Assembly: GCA_021849045.1 (NCBI GenBank)
Contig: JAJZTK010000026.1
Coordinates: 1-34,386 of the forward strand
Reading direction: 5' to 3'
Source: Deltaproteobacteria bacterium
GTDB taxonomy: Bacteria > Desulfobacterota > Desulfuromonadia > Geobacterales > DSM-12255
DNA length: 34,386 bases
The notes beneath the pieces are model-generated. The model saw only the letters and a program-made list of their open reading frames with translations, was not told the DNA's origin and did no database searches. Shown piece by piece: positions 15,443 to 23,109 of the stretch; position 1 is the first letter of the stretch; each line of letters begins with the position of its first letter. The translations under genes were made by a program, and so were the position numbers.

Positions 15443-16690
15443 TTATTTCCCCTCCTCAAGCTGCTCTATGAAAGCCTCGATGTTGGTCTTGGTCTGTTCG
15501 TCCGAGATGCAGCGCATGTCAGTGACATCACCGGAGATCACCAGGGCGGGTATCCCGGTTTTCATCTCCAGTCGCTGGGGGAGGCCGTAGTGTGTGTTCG
15601 CGTTGTGGGGACAGGTCTTGGAGTCGTGGAAGACGATCCCGTCGACCCGGAACTTTTCCAGCATTTCCTGGAGGTGCTTTTCCTTGTAAACGTCGGCGCG
15701 GACGATGAAGAGTTCGAGGTAAGCCTTGGCCATGCTCCGGATCGGATCGTCCGGGTCGAGCGCCGGGAAAATCCAGCTGCTGCCGTAGGAGGATGCAACG
15801 ATGTTCGCCTTAAGGCCGGCAAAGATCTCCGAGTGCTGGCGTAGACGGCCCCAGACCGGCAGCCCTTCCCAGAAAAGCCGCAGCCTCTCCCCATCTACCG
15901 CAGCGATTCCGGAGCCAACCCGCTCCTTCATCTCGGAAAGGAGCAGCCGGTAATAGGCCACTGCCTCCCGGGTCCCGCGCAGGACCACGGCCGGCCCCAT
16001 GTGAATTGCGCTGTCGAAGAAGGTGAGCGGCGCCGGCGAGGCGGTCGCCGTCTCCAGTACCTCCTTCCAGATGTCGGTGCACTGCCTGGAGAGGGAGACC
16101 ACCTCCCTGAGCCGGGCCAAGTCCAGCTTCTGCTCGGAGATCGAGACAAGGGTGGGGATCAGCGCCTCTATCTGGCGGGTGACATCGTCGATATGCGCGG
16201 CGGTCACGTCGCTTATGCATTTGGGGGAGGAAACGCCGATGCATGGGACGCCGAGCGTTCTGGAGTACCAGGCGAACCAGTCCTGAACGTCTCTGCATTG
16301 GTTCGTGTTGTAGACCAGGACGTCCGGTTTGGGTACGCTCTTGATGCCGGGGTAGGCCTTGGAAAGCGGTGTGATCCCCTTGAGATAGGCACCGATGTCT
16401 GAGGTCAGGTAGGAGCAGATATCCGGGGAGTAGCCGATGGCGGTCGCTGTTGGTATCACCTCGTTGGAAGTCCGCGTGGCGCCGAGCATGGCCGCGTGGT
16501 TTTCAGGGAAGTACACCACGAATCCCATCGCCCTCAGCAACTCCACGGGTCCGACGCTCGTACACCAGGCGACCTTCTGACTTCCAGTTGTGGCCGCCTG
16601 GTTCAGGCCGTAAAAGTAATCGGCCATGATCTTGTTCATCTGGTCGGTGGTCTGAATCTTCTTTCTGACCGTTTTTTTGTCATCCATCAT
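15443..16690 (-). CDS. Benzoyl-CoA reductase / 2-hydroxyacyl-CoA dehydratase family subunit
   Basis: A 415-aa member of the HgdB/BadE/BcrB family. It has KVAWCTSVGPVELLRAMGF and FPENHAAMLGA as in the BadE-like branch. The cysteines at C92 (DICSYLTSD), C132 (NTNQCRD) and C360 (KTCPHNA) correspond to the usual [4Fe-4S] ligands as I recall the family. Others are at 43, 150, 158, 204 and 394. Such subunits receive single high-energy electrons from an ATP-driven activase. Normal enzymes pair two different subunits of this fold, and only one is encoded here, so it may be a homodimer, have its partner elsewhere, or be a double-cubane-type protein. The paired start ATGs at 16690/16687 follow AGGGGG. 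It is coupled by 1 nt to the synthetase. Confidence 0.85.
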   Translation of the reverse strand: MMDDKKTVRKKIQTTDQMNKIMADYFYGLNQAATTGSQKVAWCTSVGPVELLRAMGFVVYFPENHAAMLGATRTSNEVIPTATAIGYSPDICSYLTSDIGAYLKGITPLSKAYPGIKSVPKPDVLVYNTNQCRDVQDWFAWYSRTLGVPCIGVSSPKCISDVTAAHIDDVTRQIEALIPTLVSISEQKLDLARLREVVSLSRQCTDIWKEVLETATASPAPLTFFDSAIHMGPAVVLRGTREAVAYYRLLLSEMKERVGSGIAAVDGERLRLFWEGLPVWGRLRQHSEIFAGLKANIVASSYGSSWIFPALDPDDPIRSMAKAYLELFIVRADVYKEKHLQEMLEKFRVDGIVFHDSKTCPHNANTHYGLPQRLEMKTGIPALVISGDVTDMRCISDEQTKTNIEAFIEQLEEGK

Positions 16691-16813
16691 TGTTTCCCCC
16701 TGTGTAAGCGCGCCCCGTAACCTGGGCACGCCATGAAGTGATACGCATTCCTTGAATTGAAACCGTTCTCTTGCGGATAATGACTCGACAATTGATGTTC
16801 AAAAGGCACAATT

Positions 16814-17650
16814 TTATTGCAATGCCCAGATAAGTTTCGCGCCTCCCCACCCAGGTTCAGCCGGAGGATCTCCTTCTCCCTCAACGGCATACAGTGCCGC
16901 GCCGACCGCGCCGGCCAGCTGTGGGAAATCAGGAACTAGCACCGGCCGCTCAATCATTTCCTGGGCCATCTCGACCAGATAAGGGTTGTGCTCCACCACG
17001 CCTCCGGTCATTGTCACCTGCTCGGTTAGAGCGTCCATCTCCAGCACGCGTCGGATCACCGAATAAAAGATCCCCTTGACGATGTCGCTCACCTTCTTGC
17101 CGTGCCGGATGCTTTCCAGAACTTCCGTGGCGGAGAAAACCGTACAGAAACTCCCGAGCTTGATCATCTCCCGTGATTGTTGGGCTAAGGCGTTCATCTC
17201 TTCCAACTGCAGATCGAGACGCCCTGCCATCTCCTCGAGGAAGGCGCCGGTTCCGGCCGCGCACTTACGGTTCATTTTGAAACTACCGCGTCGGCCAGCA
17301 GCATCAAGGTTAATGACCTTGTTGTCCTGGCCACCGATGTCGATGATGGTGATCGCTTGGGGAAAATAGTGGTAACACCCTTTGGCTAGGCAGCCGATTT
17401 CTGTCTTGCTCCTATCGGTGATAAATGAGACGTTGGTCCGACCGTAACCGGTAGAAACGGCGCCGGCGATCTCCTTCCGGGTTCCTCCGGCCATATCGAG
17501 TGCAACATCCAAGCAGGCCTTGGCGGTTGCGGCGAAATTGGTTCCCGACTTCTTAACCGCGTGACCGACCAGTTGCCGATCGGCATTGAGGAGCGCAACC
17601 TTTGTCCGAGATGATCCCATGTCGAGACCGACGAAAAACCGCTTTGACAT
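16814..17650 (-). CDS. ATP-dependent activase (BadF/BadG/BcrA/HgdC family)
   Basis: A 278-aa ASKHA-fold ATPase that hydrolyses ATP to push one low-potential electron into a 2-hydroxyacyl-CoA dehydratase or benzoyl-CoA reductase-like partner. It shows the phosphate loops FVGLDMGSSRTK (6-17) and IIDIGGQDNKVI (102-113), with the bridging-cluster cysteines C130 (NRKCAAGTGAFLE) and C169 (GSFCTVFSATEV). A homodimer sharing one [4Fe-4S] cluster is expected, fed by ferredoxin. Its length is near HgdC (~260). ATG 17650 has AAGGAG 7 nt upstream. First gene of the operon, 123 bp before the dehydratase gene, downstream of a -24/-12 promoter. Only one activase is present, which resembles dehydratase systems more than the class I reductases with two. 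Confidence 0.92.
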   Translation of the reverse strand: MSKRFFVGLDMGSSRTKVALLNADRQLVGHAVKKSGTNFAATAKACLDVALDMAGGTRKEIAGAVSTGYGRTNVSFITDRSKTEIGCLAKGCYHYFPQAITIIDIGGQDNKVINLDAAGRRGSFKMNRKCAAGTGAFLEEMAGRLDLQLEEMNALAQQSREMIKLGSFCTVFSATEVLESIRHGKKVSDIVKGIFYSVIRRVLEMDALTEQVTMTGGVVEHNPYLVEMAQEMIERPVLVPDFPQLAGAVGAALYAVEGEGDPPAEPGWGGAKLIWALQ

Positions 17651-17729
17651 GCTCCAACTCCTTTTCCAATAGCGCTCTCGCCTTATCCGTTATTGCTTTT
17701 GAAATCTAGATATTATAAAAACGATGTAT

Positions 17730-17745
17730 TGCACTTGTTGTGCCT
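17730..17745 (-). promoter_or_regulatory. Sigma-54 (-24/-12) promoter of the activase operon
   Basis: The minus strand reads AGGCACAACAAGTGCA. It retains GGCAC and TGCA at the exact -24/-12 spacing, with mismatches at T1, G7 and one T of the TTGC. Initiation near 17718 gives a leader of about 68 nt to the ATG at 17650. The upstream palindromes at 17840-17986 support it. Confidence 0.65.
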
Positions 17746-17839
17746 TTAGGTAATTAAACTAATTGCACCATGTAACATATTGATTTTTAGAGTATATTAA
17801 ATAGAATACTATTTCTTGATTGGCGTAACAGGAAGGTGG

Positions 17840-17857
17840 CCGACCATATTTGGTCGG
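17840..17857. promoter_or_regulatory. Palindromic operator 1, candidate enhancer site
   Basis: CCGACCATATTTGGTCGG: perfect 6-bp arms around an ATATTT centre. It lies about 100 bp upstream of the -24/-12 promoter at 17730-17745. The same ACCATATTTGGT core returns at 17956-17969. Confidence 0.65.
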
Positions 17858-17910
17858 TAGCTATGATGACAGCAGCAAGCAAAGCGTTGCAGTCAGTTGC
17901 TAATGAGCTG

Positions 17911-17925
17911 AATCATATTGGGATT
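17911..17925. promoter_or_regulatory. Degenerate operator-like sequence
   Basis: AATCATATTGGGATT keeps AATC/GATT outer arms and a CATATT core like the other operators in this leader, but has an odd number of bases. Possibly a decayed or weak site. Confidence 0.25.
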
Positions 17926-17955
17926 AATGAAAAAGGAAGCCACCGGTAGGGAAGA

Positions 17956-17986
17956 AACCATATTTGGTTGGGCCGTCCATATATGG
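17956..17986. promoter_or_regulatory. Palindromic operators 2 and 3, candidate enhancer sites
   Basis: AACCATATTTGGTT (17956-17969) and CCATATATGG (17977-17986) are perfect palindromes sharing the CCATAT core of operator 1; their centres are 19 bp apart, near two helical turns. A pair of sites with such phasing is typical for an NtrC-type activator hexamer. The most likely ligand is the activator at 18114-20081, which is inference. Confidence 0.6.
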
Positions 17987-18113
17987 TCTGTTGATGAGAC
18001 TGATCCTTTGAAGAGGCTTCTATATTCTCGGCTGTTGAATTATCATTTGGGCGGGGGGGATACGTGTCTGTGTCTAGGAGGCAGGAGCTTTATGTTTCCT
18101 GGCACGTTATCTC

Positions 18114-20081
18114 TTAAGATTGAGCGTTGCTCCTTCTGATTCCTAACTTTTTGATTCTCGCGTGAAGTGTCGTCGGTTTCATCCCGAGGATTTCAGCTGC
18201 TCCGTTTTTTCCACGAATGCGCCACCCTGTTTTATCCAGCACTGAGGTGATATGGCTTCGTTCCAGGCTTTCGATGGTCATGGGGGGGGCGGCAGTTGTG
18301 CCGGAACCGTCCGGCACGTCAACAACGAGCGTCGTACCTTTGCTAAGGATCATGGCCCTTTCAACCAGATTCCGTAGCTCCCTGATATTGCCGGGCCAAA
18401 GGTAGCGCTCCATGGCATCCATGTTTTTTTTGGGGATACGCTCTATCGCCTTACCGAAGGTCTGACTGAACTCCTCGATCATTGCCCAGACAAGAAACGG
18501 GATATCCTCCCGGCGCTCGCGCAAAGGAGGGACTGAAATCGGAAAGACATTCAGACGATAATACAGGTCTTCGCGGAACCTCCCTTCCCTGACGGCCTGA
18601 GCAAGGTCTCGATTGGTCGCCGCAATGATCCGCACATCTACATCAACCGGCTTCGGACTCCCCAACCGTTCAAACTGCCCTTCCTGAAGCACGCGAAGCA
18701 GCTTCGATTGCTGCTCTAGAGGTAATTCACCAATTTCATCCAAAAAAATGGTTGAGCAGTTGGCAGCTTCAAAACGGCCGATTTGACTCGACACCGCCCC
18801 CGTGTAGGCTCCCTTTTCGTATCCGAAAAGCTCAGCCTCGGTAAGCGTTGCCGGTAATGCTGCGCAATTCACCTTGATCATGGCGCGGGCCTTGCGGTTG
18901 CTTTGGTTATGAATGGCTCTTGCTATTAGCTCCTTCCCCGTTCCCGTCTCACCCAAAATAAGCACAGTGGCATCGGTCTTGGCGACCTGTCCCAACTGTA
19001 ACAAAACGTTTTGAATACCCTCGGACTTCCCGATGATCTCATCATGCTTATATTCGATGCTGATCTGATCGCGCAGATAGAGGTTTTCCGCCTCCAGGCG
19101 GTCTTTTAACCGCTGGATTTCAGCCAGTGCATTCTGAATCTTCTCGTCGGCCCGTTTCCGTTCCAAGGCATTGGCGAAAATTTCCCACAAGAGGCGCAGT
19201 CTTTGGATCAGTTCTTCGGGCCATTCTCTTTTGGCCCGGTAAGAAACGAAGACGATTGTGCCCACGACTGTTCCGCCTGAACTGGTCGGAATGAACAAAA
19301 TCGATTTGATTCCGCCTTGGTCCTTACAAAATTTCTTCTCGCGCCAATATATGTCAGGCAATTCGTCGACATCGGAAACCCTGAAAATCTCTCCTTTGCG
19401 GAGCAAATTAATCCAAACGGGGATCAAACCGTCAATATCGAGAGGTGGCCGTTTGATTCTCGGTAAAGCAAAGGAATGCGTGAGTAGCATCCGTCCGGGT
19501 AGCACCTCCCAAATGCTGCTCCTATCAAATCCCAAGAACTCGACGACCTTTTGCAGGCCTCGCTCTATCTTGATGTCCACTTCGCTAATGGGCACGTTGA
19601 TAAATGTAGTCGATACATCCAGGAGCAGAGCTTCGATCTTCAGGCGTTCTGTCTGCTCCGCCTCATTTACCTTCTGTTCTGTTACATCATGGACAATGAG
19701 ACAGTAACCAATCATCGTTCCGTCTTCTGTTTTGAGACAATGACAGCTGATCAGCCAGGAGACGGCTTTCGACGGCCGTCCCGGAAATGTGTTGTGCACA
19801 ACAACCTTGCACTCCACAAAGGGCCGGTCATCAATGGTCTTCCGCGAAAGCAGGGGCTCGATGGCCGATGCAACCTGCAGATCAAGTTCCCTAACCGTTT
19901 TGCCAATATGTTGTTCTGCCGGAATGCCGTCAATCGATGCCATTCGATCGTTAACATGGATATAGCGTAAATCCGGATCGAGTATCGAGACCCCAAACTG
20001 GACCTGCTCACCCAAATGCTCGGGTCTGATTGATTTTGCTGTAATTAAATCAGCATCGCTTGCTGTTTTTCTAAGCGTCAT
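18114..20081 (-). CDS. Sigma-54 dependent transcriptional activator (PAS-GAF-AAA+-Fis)
   Basis: A 655-aa one-component activator. It has a PAS domain (~25-137; VSILDPDLRYIHVNDRMASIDG), a GAF domain (~145-305), a coiled linker (~308-342) and an AAA+ domain (~346-575). The AAA+ domain has Walker A GETGTGKE (377-384), a GAYTGA sigma-54 loop (424-429, the common Tyr variant) and Walker B FLDEIGE. The Fis-type helix-turn-helix covers ~604-650. The layout is that of ligand-sensing FhlA/HbpR-like regulators. The ligand is unknown; GAF and PAS could bind an aromatic acid or CoA ester. It shares the minus strand with the operon it adjoins, and the ACCATATTTGGT palindromes in the gap make it the likely regulator. 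The ATG at 20081 has only a weak AGGA site. Confidence 0.9.
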   Translation of the reverse strand: MTLRKTASDADLITAKSIRPEHLGEQVQFGVSILDPDLRYIHVNDRMASIDGIPAEQHIGKTVRELDLQVASAIEPLLSRKTIDDRPFVECKVVVHNTFPGRPSKAVSWLISCHCLKTEDGTMIGYCLIVHDVTEQKVNEAEQTERLKIEALLLDVSTTFINVPISEVDIKIERGLQKVVEFLGFDRSSIWEVLPGRMLLTHSFALPRIKRPPLDIDGLIPVWINLLRKGEIFRVSDVDELPDIYWREKKFCKDQGGIKSILFIPTSSGGTVVGTIVFVSYRAKREWPEELIQRLRLLWEIFANALERKRADEKIQNALAEIQRLKDRLEAENLYLRDQISIEYKHDEIIGKSEGIQNVLLQLGQVAKTDATVLILGETGTGKELIARAIHNQSNRKARAMIKVNCAALPATLTEAELFGYEKGAYTGAVSSQIGRFEAANCSTIFLDEIGELPLEQQSKLLRVLQEGQFERLGSPKPVDVDVRIIAATNRDLAQAVREGRFREDLYYRLNVFPISVPPLRERREDIPFLVWAMIEEFSQTFGKAIERIPKKNMDAMERYLWPGNIRELRNLVERAMILSKGTTLVVDVPDGSGTTAAPPMTIESLERSHITSVLDKTGWRIRGKNGAAEILGMKPTTLHARIKKLGIRRSNAQS

Positions 20082-20490
20082 GTCCTATCAATACCTTTCA
20101 GGTAAAGTAGTAAATTGTAATTATTTCATGAATCAGGACATGCTGGGTATAGATATTCTATTACCTGATTAGCACTAATCTTCCGCCCGCTTGAAAAAAA
20201 TCCCCTCCCCCCTGGCGGGGGAGGGTGATGGTGGGGGGGAAGTTGCCACGAAGTCCGCTGGTTGCAGCTTCACCCACCCCCCCGCCCCCCTCCCGTCAAG
20301 GGAGGGGGAGAGTGTGTTGCGGAAGATTGGTACTAATCAGGTTCTATTAAAATAACGAGTCAGTTGAGCCTCTTGCAAAAGCGTATGCAAGAAGTTGAAT
20401 GATAGGTATATCTCTACATGAAAGGCGAGCTTCAAAGGTAACCATCTGACACTATTGAGTTGTGAGTCACAATAAATCAGGAGGTTGCCG
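20082..20490. other. Gene-free stretch upstream of the activator
   Basis: Holds the palindromic element (20163-20342), a candidate terminal inverted repeat of an IS (GAGCCTCTTGCAAAA, 20366-20380) and the perfect 13-bp palindrome TTGTGAGTCACAA (20460-20472). No clear -24/-12 promoter for the activator was found; the short segment 20082-20162 is A+T-rich. Confidence 0.5.
20163..20342. repeat. 180-bp palindromic MITE-like element
   Basis: The ends are inverted copies of 24 nt beginning ACCTGATTAG (20163-20186 and 20319-20342), with two mismatches. Inside are two C/G-tract hairpins: one around 20201-20228 (CCCCTCCCCC..TGG..CGGGGGAGGG), and one around 20286-20309 with CCCCCTCCC and GGGAGGGGG arms about a GTCAA loop. 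The whole folds into a long near-palindrome without coding capacity. This is the form of the C/G-rich interspersed repeats common in Geobacter-type genomes. It lies 80 bp upstream of the sigma-54 activator gene and may affect its expression. Confidence 0.75.
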
Positions 20491-20754
20491 ATGAAGCTCA
20501 AGGAAAGAATATCATGGCTGATGGGGACAGTACAGCAAAGCCTGTTCCCCCACCTTGACGAATGTTTCCCCGCCCCACTCACTAAGCGGGAGCAACATCT
20601 GGTCAAGGTCCTTGAGCTGATCCAGATTGAAAAGTTCGTCCCGGTCACAGCCAGTCGGCAATGGTTGGGACGACCGACCAAAGAGCGCGAAGCGATTGCC
20701 CGGGCCTTTATCGCCAAGGCGGTCTTGAATTATCAGCATACCAGTTGTTACTGA
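20366..20754 (+). mobile_element. Remnant of an insertion sequence (left end)
   Basis: The stretch starts with GAGCCTCTTGCAAAA, a terminal-repeat-like sequence of the kind found on IS1182-type elements as far as I recall, and includes the transposase start at 20491. No right end or matching inverted repeat was found before actP, whose 3' end begins 8 bp after the ORF stop. The rest of the element has been deleted. Confidence 0.45.
20491..20754 (+). pseudogene. Transposase, N-terminal remnant (87 aa)
   Basis: ATG 20491 follows a strong AGGAGG with 6-nt spacing. The product MKLKERISWLMGTVQQSLFP, then LTKREQHLVKVLELIQIEKFVP and GRPTKEREAIARAFIAKAV, is the N-terminal region of IS1182/ISNCY-like transposases, which normally run to 400-500 aa. 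The frame ends after AVLNYQHTSCY, where full-length relatives continue with the DDE catalytic domain. It is therefore a truncated, inactive transposase. Could still make a small DNA-binding-like peptide, but nothing suggests it does. Confidence 0.75.
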
Positions 20755-20761
20755 GCACTGC

Positions 20762-22744
20762 TTAGTGATCAACCGCTGACTCTATGCATACTCCCGTATT
20801 CTGGCGCACGTACAACTCATCAAAAGTCTCCTCCGCACGTCGGTCACGAAACACAAGACAGCCGATTATTGCAGCTAGAAAGCCGAGCGGCGCCGAAACA
20901 ATGCCGGGATTTTTCAGAGAAAAGAGTGGCGCATCAAGACCGATTACGGATTTGCCGTCCTTGTTTTTGGCGTAATCCAAGCGGGCCTTTTCCAGTGTTT
21001 TAAGGTCCTTGTCGGCAAGAACCACACCTTCCAACTGCTTTTTTTCCAAGACAGCAACTATCTTCTTGGCGTCCGCTGCAATCTTTTTCGGGTAGACCAT
21101 GTTGGGAGAAACCAGCATCAGCCCGATTGCGGCAACACTGCCGACCACCAGTCCGGATATGATTCCCGCCATATTGAACTGTTTCCAGAAAAGCGAGAAC
21201 AGTATCACCGGAAAGTTGCTGGATGCGGCAACGGCAAATGCCAGGGTCACCAGTTGGGCGACATTGACGTTTTCGCAGGTAAGCCCAAGAGCTACGGCGA
21301 CGGCTCCGACCGCCAGTGAGCTGATGCGCGCAACCTTCACTTGCTCTTGCTGCTCAGCCTTGCCGTCTTTAATGATATTCACGTATATGTCGTGCGCGAT
21401 GGCTGCCGATGATGCCAGAACCAAGCCGGAAACCACCGCAAGAATGGTCGAAAATGCTACCGCGCAGACAATGGCGAAAAACAGGTCTCCACCGAAAGTG
21501 CCGGCGCCTCCGCCGAAGGTCTGGGCCAGCAGAAGTGCCGCCATATTGCCCCCCTTATCGACGGCCATGACATTTTGAGGGGTAACGTACAGGGCAGCTC
21601 CCAGGCCCATGATGGTCACCAGCACCAGGAAGATGCCGATGATAAACATGGCGATTACCACGCTCTTGCGAGCGGCCTTGGCGTTGGGCACCGTGAAGAA
21701 GCGCATCATGATGTGCGGCAGACCGGCGGCGCCGAAGACGAAAGCAACCCCCATTGAAACCTGGTCAAGCGGATCCTTGAGGAATAGCCCGGCCTCCAGG
21801 AAACGCTGACCATAGTCGAATCCGGGTTCTGCGACGGGATGCTTCAAAAGCCCACGCACATGGTCCTGAACCGCCTGGAGATTGGCAACTTCATCAAACA
21901 GCCGAACAAGGTTCATCCCTGATTTCCAAAGAACGATCCCCGCAAGCGCTACACCGGCCGACATAAGCAGTACCGCCTTGATAATCTGCACCCAGGTAGT
22001 CGCCTTCATTCCACCAAAGACCACATAGATGGTAATCAGAATACCTACCCCGACCACCGCTGCCGAGAAGGGGATGCCCAGGAGAAGCTGCATCAGCTTG
22101 CCAGCGCCCACCATTTGGGTCAGCAGGTAAAAAATTGACAGGGTCACCGTTGAAACGGCCGAGGCTGCGCGCACCACCTTGGACGGAGAACGAAAACAGA
22201 GGATGTCTCCCATGGTGTACTTGCCGGCATTGCGCAGGGGCTCGGCGAATATCAGCAGGATGGTGATGAAGGAGATCACCGGACCAACCGAATACAGGGC
22301 GCCGTCAATTCCGAAAATGGTGACGAGCCCGGTTAAACCAAGGAACATGGCAGCCGACATGTAGTCTCCGGCAATGGCCCAGCCATTTTGGACCCCGGAA
22401 ATTCCACCGCCGGCAGCATAATAGTCGGAAGCCGTCTTGGTTCTTCTGGCAGCCCAGAATACCACCCCCAGTGTGGCTAAAATAATGACCAAAAAAACCC
22501 CTACCGTGAGGGTCCGGTTCGGTTTAAGCTTTGCTGGCGGCGCGGCCGATTCTTTTGCCGTCGTCGCAGCCGGAACTGACGGTGTCTTCGCCAAAGCCGA
22601 CTGGCCGGGCGCGGAGGTCATCGGCGCCGGCGCAGTAACGGTTGCCGCAGGTGCGCTCGTCGCAGCCTTGGCAAGAGGATTGGCAGTCACAATACACGGT
22701 GCCAGGACCAATGTCGTGATCAGCAATAGCAGTAACTGCCTCAT
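20762..22744 (-). CDS. actP: ActP-type sodium:solute symporter
   Basis: A 660-aa member of the solute:sodium symporter family, most like the acetate permease ActP. Multiple membrane segments include DYYAAGGGISGVQNGWAIAGDYMSAAMFLG, the family hallmark. The protein is about 110 aa longer than E. coli ActP. An Ala/Pro/Thr-rich periplasmic tail of ~50 residues follows a signal-like start (MRQLLLLLITTLVLA), and a charged loop of ~60 residues rich in Lys sits between the last helices. The ATGA overlap with the DUF485 gene ties it to the hcr operon. It may import acetate or a short organic or aromatic acid; the substrate is inferred from similarity only. Confidence 0.88.
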   Translation of the reverse strand: MRQLLLLLITTLVLAPCIVTANPLAKAATSAPAATVTAPAPMTSAPGQSALAKTPSVPAATTAKESAAPPAKLKPNRTLTVGVFLVIILATLGVVFWAARRTKTASDYYAAGGGISGVQNGWAIAGDYMSAAMFLGLTGLVTIFGIDGALYSVGPVISFITILLIFAEPLRNAGKYTMGDILCFRSPSKVVRAASAVSTVTLSIFYLLTQMVGAGKLMQLLLGIPFSAAVVGVGILITIYVVFGGMKATTWVQIIKAVLLMSAGVALAGIVLWKSGMNLVRLFDEVANLQAVQDHVRGLLKHPVAEPGFDYGQRFLEAGLFLKDPLDQVSMGVAFVFGAAGLPHIMMRFFTVPNAKAARKSVVIAMFIIGIFLVLVTIMGLGAALYVTPQNVMAVDKGGNMAALLLAQTFGGGAGTFGGDLFFAIVCAVAFSTILAVVSGLVLASSAAIAHDIYVNIIKDGKAEQQEQVKVARISSLAVGAVAVALGLTCENVNVAQLVTLAFAVAASSNFPVILFSLFWKQFNMAGIISGLVVGSVAAIGLMLVSPNMVYPKKIAADAKKIVAVLEKKQLEGVVLADKDLKTLEKARLDYAKNKDGKSVIGLDAPLFSLKNPGIVSAPLGFLAAIIGCLVFRDRRAEETFDELYVRQNTGVCIESAVDH

Positions 22745-23064
22745 ATCTGTCCCCTTTCATTGATCCCTTCCAGCACTTCCTGGGTAAGAGGGTCAAACTC
22801 TTTGTTTGCGCGATAGGTGTAATAAAGAGCAATAGCCAGGGTCATGACATATTGATACAGGCAGAATATGTAGGCGAAGTTTATCCTGCCGATCACCTTC
22901 TTCTTGAAGAGTTCCGGAGCGTACCCCACCCCCAGCGGCAGAAGAAAGTACGAAAGCACCCCTATGAACCATAACATGATGAGAAATCTTGATTTCTTAC
23001 GTTTGAGTTCTAAAAATTTCTGACTCTTAGCTATTGTCGCCCACTCATACGTCACCTTCTCCAT
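22741..23064 (-). CDS. yjcH: DUF485 (YjcH-like) inner-membrane protein
   Basis: A 107-aa protein with two transmembrane helices (FLIMLWFIGVLSYFLLPLG and FAYIFCLYQYVMTLAIALYY) between charged ends. This is the small partner gene that almost always precedes actP; its function is unknown, but it probably assists the permease. ATG 23064 has AAGGAG 6 nt upstream. The stop overlaps the actP start by 4 nt. Confidence 0.85.
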   Translation of the reverse strand: MEKVTYEWATIAKSQKFLELKRKKSRFLIMLWFIGVLSYFLLPLGVGYAPELFKKKVIGRINFAYIFCLYQYVMTLAIALYYTYRANKEFDPLTQEVLEGINERGQI

Positions 23065-23109
23065 GTGAAACTCCTTTCTATAGTTAACGACCACACACAA
23101 TGACCATTC

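Larger units (their letters stand above)
17651..18113. other. Regulatory leader between the PAS-GAF activator and the activase operon
   Basis: This 463-bp gene-free stretch is markedly A+T-rich compared with the flanking genes. It contains the sigma-54 promoter and the operator copies listed separately. A possible 73-codon plus-strand frame near 17918-18139 shows no ribosome site or recognisable protein and runs through operators and into the activator gene, so it is not called. Confidence 0.55.

Noticed and set aside
14680-15471. 263-codon plus-strand open frame over the acyl-CoA synthetase
   Set aside because: Antisense to a synthetase with clear catalytic motifs.
17918-18139. 73-codon plus-strand ORF in the leader of the activase operon
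   Set aside because: No ribosome site, no recognisable product; it runs through the operator palindromes and overlaps the activator gene.
20201-20309. C/G-tract hairpins as CRISPR-like or G-quadruplex array
   Set aside because: No regular repeat-spacer pattern; the tracts are part of one palindromic element with inverted ends.
22524-22832. 102-codon minus-strand ORF overlapping the start of actP
   Set aside because: It lies in another frame of the actP signal/tail region and the DUF485 gene, both of which have clear starts and coupling.
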